Assembly: GCF_030463565.1 (NCBI RefSeq)
Contig: NC_134662.1
Span: forward strand, 620,001-684,000
Length of the DNA: 64,000 nt
Reading direction: 5' to 3'
Source: Pelecanus crispus
Lineage: Eukaryota; Chordata; Aves; Pelecaniformes; Pelecanidae
Below the pieces are notes generated by a model. The model made no database searches. It worked only from the letters and a program-made list of their open reading frames with translations, and was not told the origin of the DNA. Within the stretch, counting starts at the first letter, position 1, and every line of letters starts with the position of its first letter. Shown here in pieces: positions 33,046-44,112 of the stretch. The position numbers and the translations under genes are program-made.

Positions 33046-34166
33046 TGTGGTGGGTTGACCCTAGCTGGTTGCCAAGTGCCCACAAAAGCTGCTCTATCAC
33101 TCCCCTCCTCAGCGTGATGGGGGAGAGAAAATACTACAAAAAGCTCATGGGTTGAGGTAAGGGCAGGGAGAGATTACTCGGCAATTACCATCACGGGCTG
33201 GACAGACTCGACTCAGGGAAATTAATTTATTGCCAATCAAACTAGAGTAGGGTAATGAGAAATAAAACCAAATCTTAAAACACCTTCCCCCAACCCCTCC
33301 CTTCTTTCCAGGCTCAACTTCATTCCCAATTTTCTCTGCTCCTTCCCCCGAGTGGTGCAGGGGGATGGGGAATGGTCAGTTCATCATGCGTTGTCTCTGC
33401 CACTCCTTCCTCCGCAGGGGAGGACTCCTCACAGTCTTCCCCTGCTCCAGCGTGGGGTCCCCCCTACAGGAGACAGTTCTCCACAAACTTCTCCAACGTG
33501 GGTCCTTCCCACAAGCTGCAGTTCTTCATGAACTGCTCCAGCGTGGGTCCCTTCCATGGGGTGCAGCCCTTCAGGAGCAGACTGCTCCAGTGTGGGTCCC
33601 CCGCGGGGTCACAAGCCCTGCCAGCAAACCTGCTCCAGCCTGGGCTCCTCTCTCCACGGGGCCACAGCTCCTGCCAGGAGCCTGCTCCAGCGTGGACTTC
33701 TCACGGGGTCACAGCCTCCTTCAGGCACATCCCCCTGCCCCGGCGGGGGGTCCTCCATGGGCTGCAGGTGGATATCTGCTGCACCGTGGGCCTCCATGGG
33801 TGCAGGGGGACAGCCTGCCTCACCATGGGCTGTACCAGGGGCTGCAGGGGAATCTCTGCTCCGCGCCTGGAGCGCCTCCTCCCCCTCCTTCACTGACCTT
33901 GGGGTCTGCAGAGTTGTTTCTTTCACGTATTCTCACTCCTCCCTCTGGCTGCTGTTGCGCAGCAGTTTTTTCCCCCCTTCTTAAATATCTTATCACAAAG
34001 GCATGACCGTCGTCGCTGGTTGGCTCAGCCTTGGCCAGTGGTGGGTCTGTCTTAGAGCTGGCTGGCATTGGCTCTGTTGGACCTGGGAGCAGCTTCTGGC
34101 ATCTTCTCACAGAAGCCACCCCTGTAGCCCCCTTGCTACCACAGTCTTGCCATGCAAACCCAATGC
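33046..34166 (-). mobile_element. ERV LTR with internal ctccagcgtgggtcc repeats
   Basis: About 1.1-kb LTR. On the minus strand it ends CAACCCACCACA at 33046 and begins near 34166. It has an AATAAA (33223 region), a TATA-like atatttaag near 33985, and in the middle a string of imperfect repeats of the form ccacgctggagcag that is well known in avian ERV-K-type LTRs. No internal viral genes adjoin, so it is solo or truncated. I see no clear target duplication. Confidence 0.75.
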
Positions 34167-34289
34167 ACCCTTTTGGCTCTTTCTGGCTACCTGTCCTGCC
34201 TACGTGGTGCTCCTGCTTTGCCCTAATGGTGCTGCTGCCAGCACCCGTGAGGCCTTAGCATGAGCTGTGTTAGACAAAGTTGGAGCAGG

Positions 34290-34725
34290 AGTTGAATGAA
34301 CAGTCACAGACGTCAAAAGCACCTGCACGTCAGGGGCCTGACCCTGCCATAGCAGTTGATGTGACTCAAGTGACTACTCTAAAGTACTTCCAGATGCGAG
34401 GTGCTTGGTTCTGCCCTATCGGCCACTAAGCCACACATGACATCACAAGCATCTGCGCAATCCAGGGCCTCATCCTGCCTTATCAGCTACCCAGCCTTGA
34501 GTGACATCACAAGCACATGCAACAAATTGAGGACCTGATCCTGTCAAAGCTGCTCCTCAGCCAGCACTGACATCATAAGCAGCTGCATGAGCCAGAGGCC
34601 TGACCCTGCATCATTTGCTACTCAGCCACACGTGATGTAACAAGAACCTGTGACTGTCAAGAGCTTGATTCTGCTGTCTCAGACACTGAGCTGCAAGTGA
34701 AAACAAAAGCACCTGCAAAGGCGCC
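34290..34725. repeat. Tandem repeat, about 72-bp unit
   Basis: About six degenerate units, each with gacatcacaagca(c/t)(c/a)tgc, then ggcctgaccctgcc, then cagctactcagcca. Confidence 0.75.
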
Positions 34726-34729
34726 AAAA

Positions 34730-36325
34730 GGGTTGGTGGCACCCTTCCTTGCTCTGGCTGGCACCCATGGGGCGTGGGGGTGCCTGTCCCTTCCCCTGTC
34801 CAGGGAACGACCTGCAGAGTTTGCAGGTGACCTGACCCTGATCCTGGCCCTGACATGTGGGGTTTGAGGGTGCCCTGCCCCTGTGCTGGCCAAGACCCTT
34901 GGGGTCTGGAGGTGCCCTGCCCCTGTCCTGGCCCTGACTCATGGGGTTTTGGGGTGCCCTGGCCTGGTACTGGCCCTTTCATGGGGGGCTTGGGGGTGCC
35001 CTTTCCCTGCTGCTGCTGAGACTCACTGGAATTTAGGGTGCACTGCCCCTTTCTAGGCCATCACCTGCAGGATTTGTGGTGGCCCTTGCCCTGTCTTGGC
35101 ATAGAACTGCAGTGTCTGGGGGTGTCTGCCCACCCCTGCTCTGGTCCTGACATGCAGAGTCTGGGGCTGCCCAGCCCCTGTATTGGCTGTGATCCACAGA
35201 GTTTGGGGTGCCCTGTCCCTGTCTGGTCCGTGACTCATGGGGTGCCCAGACTGTCTCCTGATGCTGAGCCATGGGGTTTTGGGGTGTCCTGCCACTGACC
35301 TGGCCCAGACCTGTAGGGTAGGGAGTGCCTTGCCCCTTTCATTTCCCTGACTCATGACGTTTGGGGGTACCCTGCCCCTGTTTTGGCCCTAACCTGCAAG
35401 TTTTCGGAGTGCTGTGCCCCTTTCCTGGCCCTGACCCAGGGGGTTTGTGGTGCCATGCCTCTGTCCTGGCCCTGACACGTGGGGTTTTGGGAAGGCCCTG
35501 CCCCTGTGCTGACCATGACCCGGGGGATTTGAGGGTGCCTTGTCCCTGCCCTTGCCTTGATCAGCAATGTTTGGGGGTGCCCATCCCATGGCCTGGCCAA
35601 AACGGTCAGGGCTTGGAGGTGACCTTTGCTTGTCCTGCCCTCATGCACTGGATTTTGGCTACCCTGCCCCTGTCCTGTACCGTCCCTGTGACTCATGGTC
35701 TTTGGGGGTGCCCTGCCCTTTCACTGCCCTGACCCACAGAGTTTGGGGGTGCCCTGTCCCTGTCCTGGACCTGACCCATGAGGTTTTGGGGTTGACCCAT
35801 GGATTTTTGGGTTTCCCTGTCTCTGTCCTGGCCCTGATCCACAGTCTTTTGGGGGTGCCCGGTCTCTGTATTGGCTGTGATCCGTGGGGTTTGGGGCCCC
35901 TGACCTGGCCATGACCCACAGGGATGTCAAGCTGCCTTGTCCCTGTCATGGCCCTGGCCTGCGAGGTTTGGGGTTCTCTACCCCTATCTTGGCCACTACA
36001 AGTGCGGTTTGGGGGTACTCTGCCCCTATACTGGCCCTGATCTGAGGTATTTTGGGGGTCCCTGCCCCTGAACCTTGAGCTGTGGGGTTTTCTGGCCCCC
36101 TCTCTTTTCAGGACCAACTTGGCTTGGGGGTGCCCTGCTCCTGTTCTGGACCTGATCCGCTGGGTTTGGTGTGCCCTGTGCCTGTCTGGGCCATTACCCG
36201 TGGGGTTTTGCGGTTCTTGGCCCTTGTTCTGACCCTGGGTGCCTTCTCACGGCCATCACCCGTAGGTTCATGGTGCCCTGTGTCTGTTGTAGCTGAGACT
36301 CATGGGGTTTGGAGGTGCCCTGCCC
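34730..36325. repeat. GC-rich minisatellite, about 53-bp unit
   Basis: Some 30 units of tggggtttgggggtgccctgcccctgtcctggccctgaccca. Open frames on both strands (for example 34611-34982, 35659-36117) are repeat artefacts. Confidence 0.9.
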
Positions 36326-36793
36326 CCATCCCTCTGTGCCCCAAATTCTTTTGAGGCCTCTGTCCACTCTGGGTGTCCCTCCCAGCCCTTTTGGGTGCTG
36401 CCCGTGTGCCCCTTCAGATGCCCCTCCCATGTGCCTCCATGCACCTTTGGGTAGCCCTCAGGCCCCTTTCGGTGTCCCCTGTCTCCCTCTTGGGTGTCCC
36501 CCAGCCTTCTTTGGGTATGCCCCCATCCATGTCCCTCCATGCCCCTCTGGGTGCTCCCTGGAGACCCCCAGTCCCCTCCCAGTGCCTTTTGGGCTCCCCT
36601 GGAGCCTTTTCCCTCCCTGCCACCCCCCAGGGACAGAGGCCCTGGGGTTCCTCACCACTCATCCCCATCGCCATGGGGACAGTGCCCCCATCCCCACCCC
36701 CAGCCCCTGGGGTGTCCTCATCCTCCTTAAGGGCCCCTGGCCAGCACTGGCCCCATGCCCCGGACCTGATGGGCTTCCGCAGCTGCTACCGCA
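36326..36793. repeat. GC-rich repetitive 5' flank of the ADPRH-like gene
   Basis: Degenerate units of about 33 bp (gcccctttgggtgtccccc). It ends in less repetitive sequence right before the start codon at 36794. No TATA box was seen; a GC-rich promoter is possible. Confidence 0.55.
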
Positions 36794-37101
36794 ATGGAGG
36801 AGACGTGAGTGCCTCTGGGGGCTCCCGGCATACCCCCCACCGTTGGCTCCCCCCTGAAGCCCCGCTGTTTCCCCCAGGGTGCCCTCGGTGGAAGCTTATG
36901 AAGCGGCCATGGTGCTGAGCAGGGTGGGGGATGCGCTTGGGTACTGGGGGGGCTGCTGGGAGTATTGCACCTCGGGACCCCAGATCCACGCCGAGCTGGC
37001 TGAGCTGGGGGTGCTGGAGGCCATCACCCTCGAGCCCCCCGAGCAGCCTGTCAGTGATGACACCGTCCTCCACCTTGCGACTGCTGAGGGCCTGGCCACA
37101 G

Positions 37102-38109
37102 GTTGGGGGGGGGGGGGGGCGGCAGGGGTCTCCATTGCACCCCACAGACGCAGGGGAGAGTCCCCAGGGGATGGCGTCCCCATTGTACCCCAGGGCCCAC
37201 AGTGGAGTGTTCCAGGGGGTGGGGTGTCCCTATTATACCCCTGGGCTGCATGCGGGTTCCCTGGGGCGGGGGTTGGAGGTCCCTGCTGTATGCCTTGGGC
37301 TGCATGGTGGGGGTCTGGGGTGGTGTTGGGGGTCCCCTTTGTGCCCCTGGGCTGTATGTGGGGGGTCTCTGGGGAGGTTTTGGGGTCCCTGTTATACCTC
37401 TGAGCTGCTTAGGGGGGTTCCTGAGGGTGTTCAGGGGTCCCCGTTATACACCTGACCCAGACTGGAGGGTCCCTGGGAGGGGCTTTTGGGGGTCCCCAGC
37501 CAGCCCTGTAGGGGGTTTGGGGGCATCCTAATTCCACCTCCCTTTTAGGACCTCCAGGGAGGCTCCCTATTTCCCCCCCCAAAAAAAAATTCGGGGGGTG
37601 TCCCCATTTCCCCTCGGAGGGGTGTGTGTGTCCTATTTTTCCCCACAGTTTATGGGAATTTGTGTTCCCTTTCCTCCTGTGCTGGGTGTTGGGGGAGAGC
37701 TCATTTCCCCCTCTCAATTTTGGGGGCCCGGAGGGGATGGTTATCCCTTTCGCACCTGATTTGGGGTGCTCAGGAGGATTGCCCATTTCTCTTGACTTTT
37801 GGGATGTTTGTGGATGCTGTCCCACTTCCCCTCCTGTTGGGGGTGTGCATGGGGGATGTCACCCTTCCCCTCCAGTGTTGGCACCCATGGGTGGTGTCCC
37901 CTTTTCCCTTCAGTACTGCGGCATCCATGGGGGGGTGTCACCCTTTCGCTTTAGTTTTGGGGGGTCCATGGGAGGTGTCCCCTTTTCCCTCCATTTTTGG
38001 GAGTCCATGGGGGGTGTCATCTTCCCTTTGAGTTTTGAGGGGTGCATGGGGCCTTTACCTCCCCTCCAGTTTGGGTGACCCAGGGGGGTCTTCAGTACCA
38101 TCCCCCCAG
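37102..38109. repeat. Minisatellites filling intron 2 of the ADPRH-like gene
   Basis: First half: units of about 60 bp with ggggtccctgttatacccctgggctgcatg. Second half (37560-38090): units of ggtgtccccttttccctccagttttgggggtccatggg. Strongly G/C strand-biased. Confidence 0.85.
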
Positions 38110-38356
38110 TCCTGGAGGGGGAACCCCTCCTGCAGGAGCTGGCTCGCCGCTACGTGGCCGCCATGGGTGACATGGAGGGCTGCAAGCTGGGGCCCACCAG
38201 CATGCTGGGTGAGTGGGGTCCAAGGGTCTCACGCCCCCGACCCCCCCCAGGCACCTCACAGCTGCGGCCCGGGGAGCCCGAGGGCTATCGCATCCCCTTC
38301 AACCCCACCAGCACTGGCTGTGGGGCTGCCATGCGTAGCCTGGCCATCGGCCTCAG

Positions 38357-39164
38357 GTAGGGCCAGGGACACAGGAAAGGACAGTGGTGGGGGGGGGATG
38401 GGGACATGGGGGGGTCACATGGGGACGGGAGGGATGGAGGTATCAGAGCTGGGGGCACAGGGACAGGATGGGGATGGGGACATGGGAATGTCAGAGCTGG
38501 AGGGATGGGGACAGGAAGGTGTCAGGGCTGGAGACACAGGGGTGTCAGAGCTGGAAGAGAGAGGGACACGGAGGGGACAGGGCTGGGGACACAAGGCTGT
38601 CAGACCTGGGGGGGTGGGGACATGGGGAGACAGGGACAAGGGGGGATGGGGAGGACATAGGGATGGGGACACGGGGGTGTCAGAGCTTGGGGGATAGGGA
38701 CGTGAGGGTGTCAGAGCTGGAGGGAAGGGGACATGGGGTGATGGGGGTAACAGGGACATGGGGGTGTAAAAGGTGGGGGAATGGGGACACAGAGGAGAAC
38801 GGGGACATGGGGGTGTTGGAGCTAGAGAGGACAAGGACCGTGGATTGGGAATATTCTGGTGCTGGTGCTGGTGCTGGGAGGCCGGGAACAGTGGGGATGT
38901 GGGGGGGGGGGGCGGGGATGTCTGAGCTGGGGGAGTGGGGACAGGGAGCCCTAGGGACGGAGGACAGCAATAGGGAGGAGGGGACATAGGGGTCACAGGG
39001 CAGATGAGAGGGGGACATGGAGGTGGCAGGGCCAGGGGGGATGGGGACAACAGCGATAAGGACGGTGGGGACAAGGGTGGCATGATGGGCATAGGGACGA
39101 GGCTGGGGATAGGGGGACAGGGAGGGGACAGGGGAGGATGGGGACAGGGCTGATGCCAATGCAG
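38357..39164. repeat. Minisatellite filling intron 4 of the ADPRH-like gene
   Basis: Degenerate units of about 45 bp, gggacatgggggtgtcagagctggagggatg. Long G runs suggest G-quadruplex potential on the plus strand. Confidence 0.88.
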
Positions 39165-39491
39165 GTACCTGCATGCCTGGGAGCTGCCGATGCTGATCCG
39201 GGTGAGCATCGAGAGTGGACGCATGACCCACCACCACCCCACTGGTGGGTGTCAGGCCTTGGGGGATGGGGAGGAGGGGACACTGGGGCGCCCCTGAAAC
39301 CCCTGTCCCCACAGGGTACCTCGGCACTCTGGCGGTGGCCCACTCTGGGGGCTCGGGGGATGGGCCCAGAGCGCTGGGGGGTCCAAGCTGCTGTGGGTCC
39401 TGCCCCTTGCATGGGACTACGTGGAGGGTGCCGGGGTGGCCGTGGGTGACAATACTGCTGCCTGGCCCTTCTTCAGGGACACCTGGCACCG

Positions 39492-39811
39492 GTGAAGGGG
39501 TACTGGGAGGGTTCTGTGGGGTCACTGGGAGCACTGGGAGGGGTTGGTGAGGACACTGGGAGGGGCTCAGGGGGTCACTGGTGTCACTGGTGCCCGCAAA
39601 GCACTCTCTGCTGGAGAGCTGCAGCCCAGTGCCCCTCAGTGTCACTGGTTACCCTGTTGTCACTGGTGACACCAATGACCCCAATGTCTCCAAGTGTCCC
39701 TGGTGACCCCGGTGTCCCTGGTGACCCCAATATCCCCAGTGACCCCAGTGTCCCCATGTCCTCAATGATTCCAGTGTTCCCAGTGACCTCAATGTCCCCA
39801 TGTCCTCGCAG
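39492..39811. repeat. Short tandem repeats in intron 6 of the ADPRH-like gene
   Basis: Tandem text of cactgggaggg type, then gtccctggtgaccccaatgtcccc units of about 12-24 bp, up to the acceptor at 39810-39811. Confidence 0.8.
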
Positions 39812-40185
39812 GTACCTGGAATCCTGGGGGCTTCTGGAGGGTCATGGCCCACCATGGGTGCCATCCCTTCTGTCACCAGCCGAGCAGGATGCGGCATACC
39901 TGGGCTGGGTGCTGGAGGGGTGGCCAGGCCGCAGCGGCCATGACGTGCCCATGGTGGCCCTGGAGGCCCTGCTGGCAGCCGGCAGATGCTGGGAGGACCT
40001 CTGTACCGGGGGGTGCTGCATGGTGGGAACAGCGATTCAACGGGGACCATTGCTGCTGGGTGCTGGGGACTGTGGGGGCGGGGCTGGCATCTGTCCCACC
40101 TGGGCTGCACTGCTGCCTTGAGCACCATGGGCAGCTGTGCGATGCTGCCCACCGCCTCCATGCACTGGCCTGGGGGAGATGCTGA

Positions 40186-40629
40186 GCCCCTACTGTGTCA
40201 CCTGCTGTCCCCCTCCCAGGAAAGCCCCTGTGGGTCCCCAGGGTGGAGCAGAGACCTTCATGGGGTCGGGGTGGGGGGGGGGCTTGGGAGAGTCCCTGGG
40301 GGTCAGCTGTGACCTTCACGGGGTCGTGGGGCAGGAGGGGTCAGGAGGGTCTCTGGGGGGGCTGCAGGGAACTTCACTGGGTCCTGGGGTGCTCAGGAAG
40401 GCCCCCAGGAGACCCTGTGGGGAAGCATGGCCCTTCAGGGGGTGCTGGGAGGCTCAGGCAAGCACCAGGGAGACCACCGTAGCCACATCCAGGTGGCCTT
40501 TTATCCTTCCACAGTTAGAGACCCCAGAAGCTCCCCAAGGAGCCTCAGTCACCCCCACAGTAAAAAACGTGTCCTCCCAAGTCAAGCTGTGTCTAGGTTT
40601 GTGCCCTGTGTCTCTTGTCCTGTCCTTGC
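40186..40629. other. 3' flank of the ADPRH-like gene
   Basis: G-rich repetitive sequence to 40480, then about 150 bp of unique-looking sequence. No clear AATAAA near the expected 3' UTR. Confidence 0.4.
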
Positions 40630-41759
40630 CACTGATGGGTCTCAAGGTTAACCAAGCCAAGGGTGATGGCCCCCCTCACTGATGGGCCCCCAGGGTTAAC
40701 CACTCCAAGGGTAATGTGCCAAAGATGTGATGGGCCCCCAGGGTTAAGAACTCCATGGGTGATGGGCCCCTGGGGTTGGTTGGGGTTGAGAAGCCAAAGG
40801 GTGATAGACCCAAGAGGTGACTGGAAAGCAAGTTCACCACCCCTTGGCTGATAGACCCCCATGGTGATGGGCCTCCAAGGTTAAAAACCCTATGTGTGCT
40901 GTGCCTCCTAGTAAACCACCCCAAGGGTGATGAGTGCCTTGGCTGATGGCCCCAAGGGTTACCCACCCCAAGGCTGATGGGCCCAAGGGATGATGGGTCC
41001 CCAGGGTTAACCACTCCAAGGGTTATGGGCCGCTGGGGTCATGGCCACCTGGGGTTTACCACCTTAAGGGTGATGAGGGCAAAGAGGTGATGGGAACCCG
41101 AGGGTTAAGTAACCCAACAGTGATGGGTCCATGCATTGATGGGCCCCCAAGGTTAATGACAACAAGGATGACAGACCCCGGATGACAGACCCCCAGGGTT
41201 AACCACCCCAAGGATGGTGGTCACAGGGGTTAATAACCCAGAGGATAATGGGGCCTAGGGGTGATAAGTCCTCAGTGTTAATCAACCCATGGGTGATGGG
41301 CTGGTGAGATGACTGGTGCACAGGGTTAACCAACCCAAAAGTCATAGGCCGAAATTGTGTTGGGTCCCCAGGGTTAACCACCCCAAGGGTGATATCCCCT
41401 GAAGTGAACCACACCAAGAGTGGTGGAACCCAGGGCAGTGGGGCCCCAGAGTTAACAACCTAAAAGGTGATCAGCCCAAGGGTTGGTGGGCCCCCATGGT
41501 TAAACACCTCAAGGGTAATGGGCCCAAGAGGTGATGGGAAACCAGGTTTCACCACCCCAAGTGCAATTAACCCCGACGCTGATGGGCCACCAGGGTTAAC
41601 CACCCTAAAAGTGGTGGGCCCAAGAGGTGATGAGCCCCCAAACGTTGAACCATCCTAAGGGTGATAGGTCCAAGAAGCGACGGTTACCCAGGGTTAAGCC
41701 AACAAGGATAATGGGCCCAAGGGGTAATGGGCCACTAGTGTTAACCACCCCAAGAGTGA

Positions 41760-42410
41760 TACACATGAGCCAGCAGTGTGCCCACGTGGCCAAGAAGGCC
41801 AACAGCATCCTGGCTTGTATCAGGAATAGTGTGGCCAGCAGGAGCAGGGAAGTGATTGTCCCACTGTACTCAGCACTGGGGAGGCCGCACCTGGAATACT
41901 GTGTCCAGTTTTGGGCCCCTCAATACAAGAAAGACATTGAGGTGCTGGAGCATGTCCAGAGAAAGGCAAGGAAGCTGGTGAAGGGTCTGGAACACAGGGC
42001 TGATGGGGAGCAGCTGAGGGAAGGAACTGGGGTTTTTTAGCCTGGAGAAGAGGAGGTTGAGGGGAGACCTTATCGCTCTCTACAACTACCTGAAAGGAGG
42101 TTGTAGTGAGGTGGGTGTTGGTCTCTTCTCCCAAGCAGTTAGCAATAGGACGAGAGGAAATGGGCTCAAGCTGCACCAGGGGAGGTTTAGATTGGATATT
42201 AGGAAAAATTTCTTGACGGAGAGGGTAGTCAAGCATTGGAACAGGCTGCCCAGAGAGGTGGTGGAGTCACCATCCCTGGAAGTGTTCAAAAAACAGGTAG
42301 ATGTGGCACTTCGGGACATGGTTTAGTGGGCATGGTGGTATTGGGTTGATGGCTGGACTTATGATCTTAGGGATCCTTTCCAATCTTAATGATTCCTAGT
42401 TTTTACTTTC
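41760..42410 (+). mobile_element. CR1 LINE 3' end inserted in the minisatellite
   Basis: C-terminal ORF2 text: [38 protein letters not shown], a stop after GTGVF (about 42040), then [15 protein letters not shown] to [13 protein letters not shown] (ends 42326). A CR1 3' UTR follows. It is 5' truncated as usual. Confidence 0.92.
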
Positions 42411-42454
42411 ATTAAAAAATAATCCAGCCACCAAACCAGGAAACATGAAATGAT

Positions 42455-42575
42455 TACTCTACCCTTAATTGGCTTAGCAGTGGACTTGGTAGTGTTAGGT
42501 TAGTGGTTGGACTGGATGATCTCAAAGGTCTTTTCCAACCTAAACGATTATGTGATTCTGTTCTATCTATCTGTT
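42455..42575 (+). mobile_element. Second CR1 3' UTR fragment
   Basis: Sequence cttggtagtgttaggttag, ggttggactggatgatctca, ttttccaacctaaacgatta with a degenerate ttctatctatctg tail. It nearly repeats the 3' UTR at 2881-2992 and lies just after the first CR1. Confidence 0.8.
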
Positions 42576-43337
42576 CATCTATGATGGGCCCCTGGGGTGA
42601 TGTGTCCCCAGCATTAACCACCCCAAAGCAGATTGGTCCAAGAGGAGGTGTGCCCCAAGGGTGATTGGTCTCTAGGTTATTGGGCTGTCAGGGTATGGCC
42701 CCCCATGTGATGGGCCCCACTTAATAACCGGAAGGGTCATTGGCCAAAGGGGTGATGGGCCCACAAGGTTAACCACCCCGAAGGTTATGGTCCTAAGAGC
42801 CCCAGGGTTAACCACTTCAAATGTGATGGGCGTCTGTGGTTATGGGCCCCCAGGGTTAATCACCTCAGTGGTGTTGGGCCTAATAGTTGATGGGCTTTAA
42901 TCACCCCAAGGGTGATGGGTCCCCAGGGTGATGGGCTCTCAGGATCATCCACCCCAAGTGTGATGGAAACCCAGGGTTAGGTACCTCGAGGCTGATGGGC
43001 CCAAGGAGTGATGGGCACTTGAGTTTAAACACCCCAAAGCTGAGGGGCTTTGAAGCTGATGGGCCCCTGCAGTTAAATACCCAAAGGGTGACTGGGCCTA
43101 AGGCGTGATGGACCCCCACAGTTAAACACCCCAAAGCTGATGGGTCCTAGGGTTAACCACCCTGAGGGTGATGGGCCAAAGGCATGATGGCCCAACACTG
43201 TTAAACTCCCCAGTGGTGATGGGCTCCTGTGGAGATTGGATGCTGGGGTTTACGAACCCATGGTTGATGAGCCCCCAGGTTTAACTGCCCCAAGGGTGAT
43301 GGGCCTAAGGGGTGATGGGAAACCAGGGTTAACCACC

Positions 43338-43452
43338 TGTACTGGTTTTGGCTGGGATAGAGTTAAATTTCTTCATAGTAGTTTGTAGGGGGCAATGTTT
43401 CAGATTTGTTCTGAAAACAGTGTTGATAACACACTGATGGTTTAGTTCCTTT
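43338..43452 (+). mobile_element. 5' end fragment of an ERV-L-like LTR
   Basis: Starts tgtactggttttggctgggatagagtt and continues to ttgataacacactgatg, the conserved opening of avian ERV-L-type LTRs, here in plus orientation and cut off after about 115 bp at the CR1 junction. It is a different subfamily from the LTR at 5381. Confidence 0.75.
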
Positions 43453-44108
43453 TCGGCCAGGCAGCTTTCCAGCCACTCTTCCCCAAGACTGTAGCATTGC
43501 ATGGGGTTGTTGTGACCAAAGCGCAGGACCTGGCACTTGGCCTTGTTAAACCTCATACAGCTGGCCTCGGCCCATCGATCCAGCCTGTCCAGGTCCCTCT
43601 GCAGGGCCATCCTACCCTCCAGCAGATCGACACTCCCACCCAACTTGGTGTCATCTGCAAACTTACTGAGGCTGCACTCAATCCCCTCATCCAGATCATC
43701 CATAAAGATATTAAGCAAGGCTGGCCCCAAAACAGAGCCCTGGGGAACACCGCTCGTGACCAGCCACCAACTGCACTTAACTCCATTCACCACTAGTCTC
43801 TGGGCTCGGCCACCCAACCAGTTTTTCACCCAGCGAAGACTACACCCATCCAAGCCAGGAGCCATCAGCTTCTCAAGGAGAATATTATGGGAGACCGTGT
43901 CAGAGGCTTTGCTAAAGTCGAGGTAAATGACGTCCACAGCCTTTCCTTCATCCACCAGGCGGGTCACCAGGTCATAAAAGGAGATCAGGTTGGTCAAGCA
44001 GGACCTGCCTTTCATGAAGCCATGCTGGCTGGTCCTAATCCCCTGGTTGACCTGCGCTTGCCTGTTGAGTTCACTCAATATGAACCTCTCCACAATCTTT
44101 CCCACCTA
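43453..44108 (-). mobile_element. CR1 fragment, reverse transcriptase core
   Basis: Minus frame 44105 to about 43449. It carries [55 protein letters not shown] (the catalytic box) and the thumb region [19 protein letters not shown]. The RT core is open without a stop, but endonuclease and the 3' end are missing. The frame continues by chance into the LTR fragment. Confidence 0.92.
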
Positions 44109-44112
44109 CCTA

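Larger units (their letters stand above)
36794..40185 (+). pseudogene. ADPRH: ADP-ribosylarginine hydrolase (ADPRH/ARH1-like), seven exons, frame slips
   Basis: The family removes ADP-ribose from arginine in proteins, using two Mg ions. Exons inferred from homology and GT-AG sites: 36794-36804 (MEET), 36878-37101, 38110-38208, 38251-38356, 39165-39244, 39315-39491 and 39812-40185; phases match at every junction up to exon 6. Exon 2 has AAMVLSRVGDALGY and the metal motif VSDDTVLHLATAEG. Exon 4 has GYRIPFN and TGCGAAMRSLAIGLR. Exon 5 has [15 protein letters not shown]. Exon 7 has SGHDVPMVALEALLAAG and LHGGNSDSTG, where ARH1 has HGGDSDST. Three 1-base losses break the frame: one in exon 6 and two in exon 7, all in or near G runs. 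Either a young pseudogene or a live gene with homopolymer errors. ADPRHL1 is less likely, since SDDT and HGGxSDST are ARH1-like. Confidence 0.85.
40630..43337. repeat. Minisatellite of gggttaaccaccccaagggtgatgggcccc type
   Basis: Degenerate units of about 30-50 bp through the whole segment, interrupted by a CR1 at 41760-42410 and a CR1 tail at 42455-42575. The same units resume on the other side, so the array predates the CR1 insertions. Confidence 0.9.

Noticed and set aside
34611-36857. Several ORFs of 100-180 codons on both strands
   Set aside because: They repeat with the minisatellite unit and change with strand and frame; there is no protein-like conservation.
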